A DNA stretch of 64,000 bases from Lentzea kentuckyensis. GTDB lineage: Bacteria > Actinomycetota > Actinomycetes > Mycobacteriales > Pseudonocardiaceae. The stretch is taken from contig NZ_MUYM01000038.1 of assembly GCF_002150765.1 (NCBI RefSeq), positions 23,009-87,008 on the forward strand. The letters run 5' to 3'. Numbering within the stretch: the first letter of the stretch is position 1; the number at the start of each line of letters is the position of its first letter. Shown here one piece after another: positions 1 through 10,435 of this stretch. The translations under genes were made by a program, and so were the position numbers. Below the pieces are notes generated by a model, which saw nothing but the letters and a program-made list of their open reading frames with translations, had not been told where the DNA came from and did not search any database.

Positions 1-1
1 G

Positions 2-3000
2 AATCTGAGCGTTTGCAACGTGAACAGCCCGGAGCAGGTCGTTGTCGGAGGTGCCACGGAGGCGGTCGAGCGGTTCGTCGAGTCCTGTGCCGAGGCGAAG
101 CGGTTACCGGTGGCGGCCGCGTTCCACACCGACCACGTGGCGCACGCCGTGACGGAGTTCCGCGCGGCGGTCGAGGACGTCTCGCCGGCCGAACCGTCGT
201 TCCCGGTCTACGCCAACAGCGAGGACGCCCGGTACGGCCCGGACGTCGCGTCGAACCGCGGTGTTCTCGTCGACCAGTTGCTGAAGCCGGTGCTGTTCGC
301 ACCGCGCGTGGAGGAGATGTACGCCGACGGGTTCCGGGTGTTCGTGGAGCTCGGACCGAAGAAGGTGCTCGGCGGCCTGGTCCGCCGGACGCTCGCGGAC
401 CACGACGACGTCGTCGTGCTCTCTGCCGACGGCGGCCCGCGCGCGGACGGCGACCGGACGTTGAAGCAGACCGCCGCCCAGCTCGCGGTGCTCGGGTTGC
501 CGCTCGCCGGGTTCAACCGCTTCACCGCACCCGCGGAGCCGTCCGAACCGGCCGGCGGCATGACGATTCCGATGAACGGGGTGAACCACGTGTCCGACGA
601 ACGGCGCGCGCATCGCGCGGCCATGGAAGAAAGCCAGCCGACAGAGGAGAGGGTCCAACCGCAGCAGGGCGAGCTGATCACGAATCCGGAGGCGGACGTC
701 TCCGGTGCGGTGGGCGGCCACCTGTCGATGCACGAGGAGTACCTCACCAGCCAGCTGAAAGTGGCCGAGCGGCTCACCGAGGTGCTGCAGCAGCACGCCG
801 ACGGCGAGACCCCGGACGACAGCGTGATCAGCGGCATCAACGCCGTGACCGAGCACAGCGTCGCCATCGGGCAGAGCCACATCCACGCGAGCGACGTGCT
901 GCGCAGCCTGGTGCAGCTGGACACGCCGGGTGCGACGGTGGATGCGCCGACTCCCGCGCCCCGCCGCTACGAGCCCGCACCGCCGGCCGAGCTGGAACCG
1001 GCTCCCCCCACCGGGGACGAGCCGGCCGACGTCTCGGTGCCGAACGACGTCCCGGTGCCGGACGGCGAGGTCGTGGTCACGGACGAGGAGATCGTGGTCG
1101 CGGACGAGCCCGAGGAGGTGCCGGAGCCGTCCGGCGACACTCCGGCGGGTTCGGCTGACGACGTCCGTTCGGCGCTGCTCGCGATCGTGGCCGAGAAGAC
1201 CGGCTATCCGACCGACATGCTCGACCCGTCCATGGACGTCGAGGCCGATCTCGGCATCGACTCGATCAAGCGCGTCGAGATCATGGGTGGGCTGCGGGAA
1301 CAGTTCCCGGACGCCCAGGAGGCCAGTCCCGAACAGCTGGCGGAGCTGCGGACGCTCGACGACATCGTCCGGTTCGTCACCGAGCAGGCCAGCGAGGTGA
1401 CGGCCACCCCAAAAGCACGTGAGGGAGCGATCGGGCGGAAGCAGGCGTGCCTTCTGGCCGTTCCCGCTCCCGACCAGCTCGACGCTCCCTTCGTCACCCG
1501 CAACGCCCTCGTGGTGGGCTCCTCGCCGCTCACCGCTGCTCTCACCGAGTCCGGCTGGACCACCTTCGGGCCCCAGGACCTGCCCGACGACACCGACCTG
1601 GACCTGGTCGTGCACGCGGACGGAACGCTCACGTCAGCTCTGCTGCTCGCCCGCGACACCCACCGGCGGCTGGAGGCGGCAGCCGCCGGCGGGCGAGCGG
1701 CCTTCCTGGTCGTCACCAGGCTCGACGGCCTGCTCGGGTTCGGTGGTGTCGAGAGGGAGGCCGCCGTGCTGGGCGGTCTGCCGGGCCTGGTGAAGACCCT
1801 GGCGATCGAGGCACCGTCGCTGTTCTGCCGCGTGGTCGACCTTGCGCCGTCGTTGACCGACGAGCGTTGCGCTTCCCTGCTGCTCGCCGAACTGCACGAC
1901 GCCCAGTCGTTGCCCGAAGTCGCCTATGACGCCGAGGGCGTGCGCCGGACCGTGGGCGTGTCCGACGCGCGGTCCGACCTGTTGCCGTCCGGACCCCCCG
2001 TCGACTCCCCCGGCCCCGACGACCTGTTCGTGGTCACGGGAGGCGGTCGTGGCGTCACTGCGGCCTGCGTCGCCGAACTCGCCCGCCGGTACCGGACCGG
2101 CCTGCTGTTGCTGGGCCGCACGTCGCTCACCGACGAGCCGTCGTGGGCCGCGGATGTGCCGGAACGCGAGCTGCGCGGCGTGATCGCCCTGCGTTCGGAC
2201 GGCAGACCGAAGCCGCGGGAGGTCGACCGGATCGCACGGGATCTGCTGGCCCAGCGGGAGATTCGCGCCACGCTCTCCTCGATCCGTTCCTCTGGAGCGA
2301 CGGCCGAGTACGTGGCGGTCGACGTGACCGATGCTCACGCCGTCGCCGAGGTGTTGGCAGGGCGGTCGATCGCGGGTGTGGTGCACGGTGCGGGTGTGCT
2401 GGCCGACCAGCTGATCGCCGACAAGACGCCGGAGGACGTGGCGCGCGTGCTCGCACCGAAGCTCACCGGGCTGGCGTCCGTGCTCGACGCGCTGGATCTG
2501 GAACGGTTGCGGCACGTGGTGTTGTTCTCGTCCGTCGCCGGGTTCTTCGGCAACCGGGCGCAGTCCGACTACGCGATGGCCAACGAGGCGCTGAACCGGA
2601 TCGCCTGCTCGCTCAAGCGCTCGCTGCCGTCCGCCGCCGTGACCGCGGTGAACTGGGGCGCGTGGGAGGGCGGCATGGTCACGCCCGAGCTGGCCCGGAT
2701 GTTCTCCGAGCGCGGTGTCCCGCTGATCCCGCTCGACGAGGGCGTCCGGCTGTTCGCCGACCAGTTCACCCCGGAACGGTCCGGTGACGTGGTCTGCATC
2801 GCCGGTCCGACCTCACCTCTGTCCACACCGGACTCTCCTGATGCCGCCGATGTGGTGCTGCGCCGGGACATCCGTTCACTGGCGGCCGATCCAGTGCTGG
2901 CGTCCCACGCGCTCGGCGGCACCGCGGTGCTGCCGGCGACCGCGGCGATCGGCGCGATCCTCAACGTGGTGTCGCGAGTGCGCACCGAACCGTTGCGGCT

Positions 3001-3625
3001 GCGGTCCTTCTCGGTGCTGCGCGGGCTGCGGTTCGACGACGCCCCGGACCAGCTGGAGTTCGCGCTCACCGGCGCCGAGGTCCTGGTCCGCGATCCGGAC
3101 GGCAAACCCCGGTACCGCGGCGAGGTGGTGGCTGACGCGCCTGCTCCCGAGACGGTGGACCTTCCCGCGTTCGACTCCGGCACGCCGGTGAGTCCGTATG
3201 ACGACGGTGCCCTGTTCCACGGGCCACCGTTGCGCGGCATCCACGCGCTGCTGGCCGAGGACGACGAGCAGCTGGTGCTCCGCTGCGAGCTGCCCGACGC
3301 CGTGCTGGGTGATGGCGGCTACCAGACCCGCCGGTACAGCCCCGTGCCAGCCGATCTGTTGCTGCAGGCCGTGCTGGTCCGCGTGCACCGGACAAGTGGC
3401 CGCAACTGCCTGCCCACCGCGGTGGGCGCGATCGACGTCCACGACGTCCTGCCGGACGGTTCGCCGTTCGCCGTCGTCGTGCGGGACGTGGCCACCAACG
3501 GCGACTCCGCGCGCTGCACCGTGACCGCGTGCGCCCCGGACGGCCGGGTGCTGCTGCGGTTCACCGATGTCGACGTCGTGTGCAGTGAGGGGCTCGCCGA
3601 ACAGTTCACGAGCCGAGGTGAGTGA
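2..3625 (+). CDS. pfaA: PfaA-like PUFA synthase/iterative PKS subunit, 5' truncated by window
   Basis: The reading frame is open from the window edge, so the start and probably a KS domain lie upstream. Visible order, numbering from the edge: end of an acyltransferase (about 1-180, with NVNSPEQVVVGG and the catalytic-His motif AAFHTDHV), a helical linker, a Pro/Glu-rich linker, one acyl carrier protein (about 385-460, LGIDSIKRVEI with the phosphopantetheine Ser), a ketoreductase (about 670-900, TGGGRGV nucleotide loop, YAMANE active site) and a PKS-type dehydratase (about 945-1200, HALGGTAVLP fits HxxxGxxxxP). It would load malonyl units, carry the chain, and reduce and dehydrate it. The PUFA-type ACP motif is typical of the family, but a single ACP is unusual because PUFA synthases normally carry several in tandem. 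The next gene starts 6 bp downstream. Confidence 0.9.
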   Translation, partial: NLSVCNVNSPEQVVVGGATEAVERFVESCAEAKRLPVAAAFHTDHVAHAVTEFRAAVEDVSPAEPSFPVYANSEDARYGPDVASNRGVLVDQLLKPVLFAPRVEEMYADGFRVFVELGPKKVLGGLVRRTLADHDDVVVLSADGGPRADGDRTLKQTAAQLAVLGLPLAGFNRFTAPAEPSEPAGGMTIPMNGVNHVSDERRAHRAAMEESQPTEERVQPQQGELITNPEADVSGAVGGHLSMHEEYLTSQLKVAERLTEVLQQHADGETPDDSVISGINAVTEHSVAIGQSHIHASDVLRSLVQLDTPGATVDAPTPAPRRYEPAPPAELEPAPPTGDEPADVSVPNDVPVPDGEVVVTDEEIVVADEPEEVPEPSGDTPAGSADDVRSALLAIVAEKTGYPTDMLDPSMDVEADLGIDSIKRVEIMGGLREQFPDAQEASPEQLAELRTLDDIVRFVTEQASEVTATPKAREGAIGRKQACLLAVPAPDQLDAPFVTRNALVVGSSPLTAALTESGWTTFGPQDLPDDTDLDLVVHADGTLTSALLLARDTHRRLEAAAAGGRAAFLVVTRLDGLLGFGGVEREAAVLGGLPGLVKTLAIEAPSLFCRVVDLAPSLTDERCASLLLAELHDAQSLPEVAYDAEGVRRTVGVSDARSDLLPSGPPVDSPGPDDLFVVTGGGRGVTAACVAELARRYRTGLLLLGRTSLTDEPSWAADVPERELRGVIALRSDGRPKPREVDRIARDLLAQREIRATLSSIRSSGATAEYVAVDVTDAHAVAEVLAGRSIAGVVHGAGVLADQLIADKTPEDVARVLAPKLTGLASVLDALDLERLRHVVLFSSVAGFFGNRAQSDYAMANEALNRIACSLKRSLPSAAVTAVNWGAWEGGMVTPELARMFSERGVPLIPLDEGVRLFADQFTPERSGDVVCIAGPTSPLSTPDSPDAADVVLRRDIRSLAADPVLASHALGGTAVLPATAAIGAILNVVSRVRTEPLRLRSFSVLRGLRFDDAPDQLEFALTGAEVLVRDPDGKPRYRGEVVADAPAPETVDLPAFDSGTPVSPYDDGALFHGPPLRGIHALLAEDDEQLVLRCELPDAVLGDGGYQTRRYSPVPADLLLQAVLVRVHRTSGRNCLPTAVGAIDVHDVLPDGSPFAVVVRDVATNGDSARCTVTACAPDGRVLLRFTDVDVVCSEGLAEQFTSRGE

Positions 3626-3631
3626 GGAGCC

Positions 3632-6600
3632 ATGCGAACCGCAACCCAGCGGCCGATCGCCGTGATCGGCATGGCGTGTCTGCTGCCTGGAGCGTCCTCG
3701 CCGGACGAGTTCTGGCAGCACCTGCTGAGTGACGCGGACCTGCGCACCCCGGGCGGTCCGGACGAGTTCGGCACCGACCCCGGCGAGCCCGGCGGTTGGG
3801 GTGACGACGCGCACCGGATCACCGAGACCCGCGGCGGTTTCGTCACCGAGCCCGAGATCGACCTGACCGGCCTGCACGTCCCGCCCGACGAACTCGCCCG
3901 GCTCGACCGGGTGGTGCGGTGGCCGTTGCACGTCACGCGACAGGCGCTCGCCGACGCCGGCATCGAGCTCGACGACCCGGTGCTCGCGCGCACGGGCCTC
4001 GCGCTGGGCAACTACTCCTTCCCCACCGAGGAGTCGGTGCGGATGTCGCTGCCCCTGCACCAGGAGGCCGTGTCGGAGGGGCTGCGGCGCGCGGGCATCG
4101 AGGTTCCGCCGCACGAGTCCGAAGACGTGGAACCCCACAACCTGTGGGCCGCCGGACTGCCCGCCACGGTACTGGCCGACGCGTTCGCCCTGGGCGGTCC
4201 CGCCTGGTCGCTGGACGCCGCCTGTTCCTCCGCCCTCTACAGCCTCGCGCTGGCCCGCGACCAGCTCACGACCGGCCGTGCCGACGTGATGCTGGCGGGC
4301 GCGGTGTGCGCGCCCGATCCGTTGCTGATCCACCTGTCCTTCTCCGACCTGCAGGCCTATCCGGACAACGGGGTCAGCCAGCCGTTCGACGACGGCTCGC
4401 GCGGCATCGTGACCGGGCAGGGCGCGGGGGTGTTCGTGCTCAAGCGCCTCGCCGACGCCGAGCGCGACGGCGACCGGATTCACGCGGTGATCGACGCGAT
4501 CGGCCTGAGCAACGACGGCGCGGGCAAGCACGTGCTGAGCCCCAACCTGGCGGGTCAGATCGAGGCCTACCGCCGCGCCTACGACGACTCCGGCATCCAT
4601 CCGTCCACTGTGGACTACGTCGAGTGCCACGCGACCGGCACGCCGCTCGGCGACTCGACCGAGCTGCGCGGGCTGGAGGAGTTCTTCGTCGAGAACGCGG
4701 GCCAGGTGCCACCGCTGGGGTCGGTCAAGGCGAACGTCGGCCACCTGCTCACCGTCGCCGGGTTCAGCAGCGCGCTCAAGGTGATCCTGGCGATGCGGCA
4801 CGGGATCATCCCGGCCACGCCCGGCGTGCGGGAACCGTTGCGCGTGCCTGAGTGCGACCAGGCACCTCAGCGCGTCGTGCGCTCGCAGCAGCCGTGGCCG
4901 GACTCCGAACACCGCCGCGCGGGCGTCTCCGCGTTCGGGTTCGGCGGGACCAACGCGCACGTGGTCTTCTCGGCTTCGGCTTCCTCACCGGCTGCCGAGC
5001 CCGCGCAGCCCGGCCCCCTGTCGGTCGTGGGACTCGGCGTGCGACTGGGACCGTTGTCCGGCAAGGATGAGCTGGCACACGCGGTGCGCACCGCGACCCC
5101 GGTCCTCGGCGAGCGCCCGGACCAGCGGTGGTACGGCATCGACGACCTGCCCGAGGTGCCGGACACCGAGGGCGGCCACGTGGACACCGTCGACGTGGAC
5201 GTGCGCGCCTACCGCATCCCGCCCGCCGAGCTCGGCCACGCCAACCCGCAACACCTCGTGTTCTTCGAGGCCGCCGACGAGGCACTGGCCGACGCCGGCT
5301 TCACCACCACGGCCGGCCAGGAGCCGCGGCGGGTGGCGACGCTCATCGCGATGGACATGGAACCGCACACGCACGCCCATCGCGCCCGGTTCGACATCGG
5401 CGCGCACGTCCGTTCCGAGATCGACCGCGCCGGCGTCCAGCTCGGCGAGAAGGACCTGACCAGGCTGGAGGACGCCGCCCGCCGCGCGATCCACCCGGAC
5501 CTCGGCGCCAACGAGGTGCTGAGCTACATCGGCAACGTGATGGCGAGCCGGGTGTGCGCGGCGCACAACTTCACCGGCCCGTCGTTCACGATCTCCAGCG
5601 ACTCCGCGGCCGGTGCCGTGGCACTCGAGATCGCGGGTCTGCTGCTGCTCGACCCCACCATCGAGGCAGTGCTGGTCGGCGGCGTCGACCTGGCCGCGGG
5701 CGCGGAGAACACCCTGGCCCGCCAGCAACTCGCCGAAGGTGCGGACTCGGTGCCCCCGCTCGGCGACGGCGCCGCGGCCGTGGTGGTCATGCGGCCGCAG
5801 GACGTGCCGGACGGCCGGCGGGTGTACGCCACCGTCGAGGCGGTCGGGTCGCACCGCGGCGAGGACTCGGTCGGCCGCGCGGCGCGGGACGGTCTGCGGG
5901 CGGCCGGGCTGGACGCGTCCGATGTGGACTACCTGGAGATCGGCGGGCTGACCGCGGCTTCGAGTGCGGCGGAGATCGGCGGGCTCGCGGACGTCTACCG
6001 GACAGTGGAGGACACCCCCGGGTGCGTGGTCGGCAGGCTCGGCGACCTCACCGGCGACGTGCAGCGCGCCTCGGTCCTCGCCGCCCTCGTGAAGGTCGCC
6101 CTCTTCCTGCACCGCGCCGAGTTCCCCGCCGCCCCGGAAACCCTCACCGTCGACGACACCCGGTTCCGCGTGCCGAGCGAACCCGTCCCGTGGCTGCGCC
6201 ACGACCGGAACCGTCCCCGCACCGCCGCGATCAGCGCCATCGGCCACCACGGCCCGCGCGGCTGGCACGCGGCCCACCTCATCCTGTCCGGCGCGAGCGA
6301 GCGGGGTCGCGAGGTCGAGGTCGACTGGCAGAACGGCGGCCCGCTGCTGCTTCCCGTACGAGCGGACGACGGCCCCGGCCTCGCCCAGCGCGCCGGTGAT
6401 CTCCTCGACCAACTGCGATCCGGAGCGGATCCACACCGACTGGTCCGGTCCGAGCAGGGCGAGCTGACGGCCGTGCTGGTCGCGCCGGACGCGGCCGGAC
6501 TCGAACGCGAACTCGAAGCCGCGCAACGGGATCTCCAGAACCTCGACGGCGAGTGGAGCACCCCGTCGGGCAGCTGCTGCACAGCTGAGCCGATCGGCGC

Positions 6601-9600
6601 GGAAGGCAAGGTCGCGTTCGTCTACCCCGGCGCTTTCACGACGTATCCCGGCGCCGGCCGGGATCTGTTCCGGCTCTTCCCCGGCCTGCTAGCCCAGTTC
6701 GAGGACCACGAGGAACACCCGGTGCGGCGCTTCAAGCTCGACGCCCTGTATCCGATGGGAACACGGAGGCTCGACCGCAGCGAGCTGATGCACCACGAGA
6801 CGAAGCTGATCGAGGACATCCCGGCCGTGCTGGCCACCGGCACCAACCTGGCCGTGCTCACCACCCAGCTGCTGCGCGACGTCCTCGGCCTGAAGCCGCA
6901 CGGTGCGTTCGGTTACAGCCTCGGCGAGAGCAGCATGCTGTTCGCCACCGGTGTGTGGGCCGAGTCGGCGCGTGACGACGCGGCGCTCGTGGCCACGCCG
7001 CTGTTCCGCGACCAGTTGTGCGGGCGCAAGGAGTTCGTGCGCCAAGCGTGGAACCTGCCGGACGACACGGCGGACAAGAAAGTCTGGTCGACCCATGTGC
7101 TGCTCGCCGCGGCGCAAGAAGTGCAGGACGCCATCGCCGAGCTGGACCGCGTGTGGGTCACGCACATCAACACACCCGGCGAGGTCGTGATCGCCGGTGA
7201 CCCGGAGCAGTGCGCCGAGGTCATCGCGCGCGCCGGCTGCAAGGCCGCGCGGGCACCCGCCAACCACGTCATGCACTGCCCGCTCATCCACCCGGTCCTC
7301 GACGGGCTGACGGAGCTGAACAGCTACCCGCTCGGTCAGCCCGACCTGGACGTGGAACTGCTGTCCGCCTACAACTACGACCGGATCGGCGCACCGAACC
7401 AGCAGGAGCTGGCCGAGCACATCGCCGGGACGCTCTGCGGGACGATCGACTTCGTCCGGCTGGTGGAGACCGCGCACGACCGCGGGTTCCGGTACTTCGT
7501 CGAGGTGGGGCCCGGCGCCACCTGCACGCGGTGGATCGGCGAGACGCTCACCGACAAGCCGCACGTGGCGGTCTCCGTCGACCGCAGGGGCGCGTCGACG
7601 GGTGTCGCGCTCGCGGCCGCGCTGGCCCGGCTCGTCAGTCACGGACTGCCGATCGACCTCTCCGTGCTGTTCGGCACGGATTCGGGTGACCAGGCGACGG
7701 GCCGGTTGACCGTGCCCGTCGTCTGTGGGGCCGAATCCGTCGTCCAGCAGGTGCGCACGGCCGCGGAAGCCGTGGTGCAACACGAAGAACAGCCGATGCC
7801 GGCCGCCGAACACCACGACGGCGTCGACGAGATCGTGGTCGACGGCGACCCGTTCGTGCACCTGCGGCCGAAGCCGGTCGAGGTCACCGCCCGGCGCATC
7901 CGCCCACCGGTGCGGAGCTCGGTGAAGAGCCCGGTGAAGAGCCCGGTGCGGGCGCTCGTCGGCACGGTCGCCGAGGCACATCGCGCGGCACTGCGCGCCC
8001 ACGACGCGGTCCAGCAGCGAATGCTCGACCAGCTCGTACCTCAAGGACGCGACCAGGCGATCTGGAACGAGGCCGACCTGCTGGAGTTCGCGACGGGCAG
8101 CGTCGCGAAGGTGTTCGGCGCCCGCTTCGAGGAGGTCGACGGCTTCGCCTACCGGGTGCGGCTGCCCGCGCCGCCCTACCTGTTCGTCAGCAGGGTCACC
8201 GAGCTCAAAGCCAGAACCGGCAGGTTCGAGCCGTCGGCGATCACCACCGAGTACGACGTCCCCGCCGACGCCTGGTACCTGGTCGACGGGGTCGCCCCGA
8301 CGGCGATCACCGTCGAGGCCGGCCAGTGCGACCTGATGCTGATCAGCTATCTCGGCATCGACTTCGAGACCCGCGGGCACCGCGTCTACCGGCTGCTGGA
8401 CAGCACGCTGGTGTTCCACGGGGGTTTCCCGCGGGCCGGTCAGACGTTGCGCTACGAGATCAACATCGACCGGTTCGTCCGCAACGGCGACACCCTGCTG
8501 TTCTTCTTCAACTACCAGTGCTTCGCCGACGGCGAGCTGATCCTCGCGCTGCACGACGCCTGCGCGGGTTTCTTCACCGCCGGTGAGCTCGACGACTCGC
8601 TCGGCGTGGTCACCAGCGAGGCCGACCGCAAGCGGCGCGAGGCGATGACCCGCACGTGGTTCAAGCCGCTGGAACGCACCGACCGCACCTCACTGTCCAC
8701 AACGGACCTGGACCTGCTGGCGGACGGCAAGCCCGCCGAGGTGTTCGGCGAGCGCTGGGACCAGAGCGCGGACGGCTGCAACCCGTCGATCCGGCTGCCG
8801 CACGGCCGGCTCCGGATGATCGACGAGATCACCCGCATCGACCGGCTCGGCGGTCCGCGCGGTCTGGGCGCGCTCAGCGCCGTCACCAACCTCGATCCGG
8901 ACGGCTGGTACTTCGCCTGCCACTTCACCGGCGACCCCGTGCTCGCGGGCTCGCTGGTGGCCGAGGGTGGCGTGCAGTTGCTGCAGGTCTACGCGATGTA
9001 CCTCGGCCTGCACCTGGTCCTCCCGGACGCGGAGTTCCAGCCGGTGCCGGGGCTGCGCACCACGATCAAGGTGCGCGGCCAGATCACGCCGGAGACGGCG
9101 GCGATCCGCTACGAGGCCGAGATCATCGAGATCACGATGTTGCCGCGGCCCACGCTCGTGGCCGATCTGGTGATCTACGACGGCGACAAGCCGATCATCA
9201 GCATCCACGACTTCGGCATCCGGCTGCGCGAGAAGCCCGGCACCCCGTACCGGCCAGGACCTGGTGGCGTGCCGCCGTTCTTCGGGCGGCGCAACCACAC
9301 CGGCGAACAGGCGTTCGTCAACGAACTGCACCTCGCGCACGCGGCGAAGGGTGACCTCGACGTCGCGATGGGGCCGGAGTTCGAGATCTACCGCGAGCTG
9401 CGCGCGCCTTACATCCCCAACGGGGACTTCCGGTTCGTGGACCGGGTCATGCGGCTCGACGGCACCCGCCGCAAGCTCGTCCCCGGCGCGACGATGGACA
9501 GCGAGTACGACGCGCCGCCGGAAGCCTGGTACTTCCACGAGAACCCGGCGGGCGACGTGCCGAACTGCGTGCTGATGGAGACGTCGCTGCAGGCGGCGAT

Positions 9601-10435
9601 CTTCCTCGGCTACTACCTCGGCGCCACGCTGGACTTCCCGGACACCGAGCTCAGCATCCGCAACCTGGACGGCCGCGCCACCCTGGTCCGCGACCTCGAC
9701 CTGCGCGGCAGGACGATCCGGCACCACTCGGAGATGCTGTCCAGCCAGTCAGTGAAAGGCGTGGTGCTGCAGAACTTCCGGTACGAGCTCTCCGCCGACG
9801 GCGAGGTCTTCTACACCGGTGAGTCGCTATTCGGGTACTTCACTGACGAGGCGCTGAGCAACCAGGTCGGCCTGGACAACGGCACCTGCGTGCCGCCATG
9901 GCTCGACCAGCAGTCCGAAGCGGACACCATCCATCTGGAACTCGACGACCGCTGGTTCACCGAAGCGCCCGCGCTCGGCGACGGGCACCTGCGTCTGGTG
10001 AACGAACTCGACATCGTCGTCGGCGGCGGCGAGCACGGCAAGGGTTACGTGCGCGGCACGCGGACCATCTCCCCCGACGACTGGTACTTCGACTGCCACT
10101 TCCACCGCGACCCGGTCATGCCCGGTTCACTCGGCGTCGAGGCGATCATCCAGGGACTCCAGGTGTTCATCCGCGAGACAGGCCTGGCCGACGGGATCCC
10201 CCGGCCGGTCTTCACCACCGCACGAGACGTCGAGATGGCGTGGCGCTACCGCGGCCAGATCCTGCGCACCGATCCGGCGATGACGTTCGACCTGCACGTC
10301 CGCGAGGTGCGCAGGCAGGACGACAGCGTGGTCGTGATCGCGGACGCCAGCCTCTGGCGCACGTCCGGCCTGCGGATCTACGAGCTCACCGGCATCGCCG
10401 TCGAGGTGCGGCCGGGCGAGGAGGAACAGCGATGA
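3632..10435 (+). CDS. pfaC: PfaC-like synthase: KS-CLF-AT-DH-DH, 2267 aa
   Basis: Giant iterative synthase subunit. The ketosynthase (about 5-450) has Cys198 (DAACSS), His333 (HATGTPLGD) and His371 (NVGHLL). The chain-length-factor domain (about 463-890) has SSDSAAGA in place of the active Cys. The acyltransferase (about 990-1350) has Ser1096 in GYSLGES. Four hot-dog units follow from about 1480 to the end, forming two FabA-type double-hot-dog dehydratases. Units 2 and 4 carry the catalytic His (HFTGDPVLAGSL near 1764, HFHRDPVMPGSL near 2156); units 1 and 3 lack it and are the usual partner halves. An AT inside the KS-CLF subunit is known from myxobacterial and thraustochytrid PUFA synthases; in marine gammaproteobacteria it is a separate PfaB. 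The ATG follows a GAGGAG site and the stop overlaps the next start (ATGA). Confidence 0.92.
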   Translation: MRTATQRPIAVIGMACLLPGASSPDEFWQHLLSDADLRTPGGPDEFGTDPGEPGGWGDDAHRITETRGGFVTEPEIDLTGLHVPPDELARLDRVVRWPLHVTRQALADAGIELDDPVLARTGLALGNYSFPTEESVRMSLPLHQEAVSEGLRRAGIEVPPHESEDVEPHNLWAAGLPATVLADAFALGGPAWSLDAACSSALYSLALARDQLTTGRADVMLAGAVCAPDPLLIHLSFSDLQAYPDNGVSQPFDDGSRGIVTGQGAGVFVLKRLADAERDGDRIHAVIDAIGLSNDGAGKHVLSPNLAGQIEAYRRAYDDSGIHPSTVDYVECHATGTPLGDSTELRGLEEFFVENAGQVPPLGSVKANVGHLLTVAGFSSALKVILAMRHGIIPATPGVREPLRVPECDQAPQRVVRSQQPWPDSEHRRAGVSAFGFGGTNAHVVFSASASSPAAEPAQPGPLSVVGLGVRLGPLSGKDELAHAVRTATPVLGERPDQRWYGIDDLPEVPDTEGGHVDTVDVDVRAYRIPPAELGHANPQHLVFFEAADEALADAGFTTTAGQEPRRVATLIAMDMEPHTHAHRARFDIGAHVRSEIDRAGVQLGEKDLTRLEDAARRAIHPDLGANEVLSYIGNVMASRVCAAHNFTGPSFTISSDSAAGAVALEIAGLLLLDPTIEAVLVGGVDLAAGAENTLARQQLAEGADSVPPLGDGAAAVVVMRPQDVPDGRRVYATVEAVGSHRGEDSVGRAARDGLRAAGLDASDVDYLEIGGLTAASSAAEIGGLADVYRTVEDTPGCVVGRLGDLTGDVQRASVLAALVKVALFLHRAEFPAAPETLTVDDTRFRVPSEPVPWLRHDRNRPRTAAISAIGHHGPRGWHAAHLILSGASERGREVEVDWQNGGPLLLPVRADDGPGLAQRAGDLLDQLRSGADPHRLVRSEQGELTAVLVAPDAAGLERELEAAQRDLQNLDGEWSTPSGSCCTAEPIGAEGKVAFVYPGAFTTYPGAGRDLFRLFPGLLAQFEDHEEHPVRRFKLDALYPMGTRRLDRSELMHHETKLIEDIPAVLATGTNLAVLTTQLLRDVLGLKPHGAFGYSLGESSMLFATGVWAESARDDAALVATPLFRDQLCGRKEFVRQAWNLPDDTADKKVWSTHVLLAAAQEVQDAIAELDRVWVTHINTPGEVVIAGDPEQCAEVIARAGCKAARAPANHVMHCPLIHPVLDGLTELNSYPLGQPDLDVELLSAYNYDRIGAPNQQELAEHIAGTLCGTIDFVRLVETAHDRGFRYFVEVGPGATCTRWIGETLTDKPHVAVSVDRRGASTGVALAAALARLVSHGLPIDLSVLFGTDSGDQATGRLTVPVVCGAESVVQQVRTAAEAVVQHEEQPMPAAEHHDGVDEIVVDGDPFVHLRPKPVEVTARRIRPPVRSSVKSPVKSPVRALVGTVAEAHRAALRAHDAVQQRMLDQLVPQGRDQAIWNEADLLEFATGSVAKVFGARFEEVDGFAYRVRLPAPPYLFVSRVTELKARTGRFEPSAITTEYDVPADAWYLVDGVAPTAITVEAGQCDLMLISYLGIDFETRGHRVYRLLDSTLVFHGGFPRAGQTLRYEINIDRFVRNGDTLLFFFNYQCFADGELILALHDACAGFFTAGELDDSLGVVTSEADRKRREAMTRTWFKPLERTDRTSLSTTDLDLLADGKPAEVFGERWDQSADGCNPSIRLPHGRLRMIDEITRIDRLGGPRGLGALSAVTNLDPDGWYFACHFTGDPVLAGSLVAEGGVQLLQVYAMYLGLHLVLPDAEFQPVPGLRTTIKVRGQITPETAAIRYEAEIIEITMLPRPTLVADLVIYDGDKPIISIHDFGIRLREKPGTPYRPGPGGVPPFFGRRNHTGEQAFVNELHLAHAAKGDLDVAMGPEFEIYRELRAPYIPNGDFRFVDRVMRLDGTRRKLVPGATMDSEYDAPPEAWYFHENPAGDVPNCVLMETSLQAAIFLGYYLGATLDFPDTELSIRNLDGRATLVRDLDLRGRTIRHHSEMLSSQSVKGVVLQNFRYELSADGEVFYTGESLFGYFTDEALSNQVGLDNGTCVPPWLDQQSEADTIHLELDDRWFTEAPALGDGHLRLVNELDIVVGGGEHGKGYVRGTRTISPDDWYFDCHFHRDPVMPGSLGVEAIIQGLQVFIRETGLADGIPRPVFTTARDVEMAWRYRGQILRTDPAMTFDLHVREVRRQDDSVVVIADASLWRTSGLRIYELTGIAVEVRPGEEEQR

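Noticed and set aside
104..1615. Long open frames opposite the synthase genes, and similar 300-900-codon antisense frames throughout
   Set aside because: They are rich in Arg, Ala, Gly, His and Pro, contain no domain motifs and lie wholly antisense to genes with clear catalytic motifs; this is the usual artefact of high-GC third positions.
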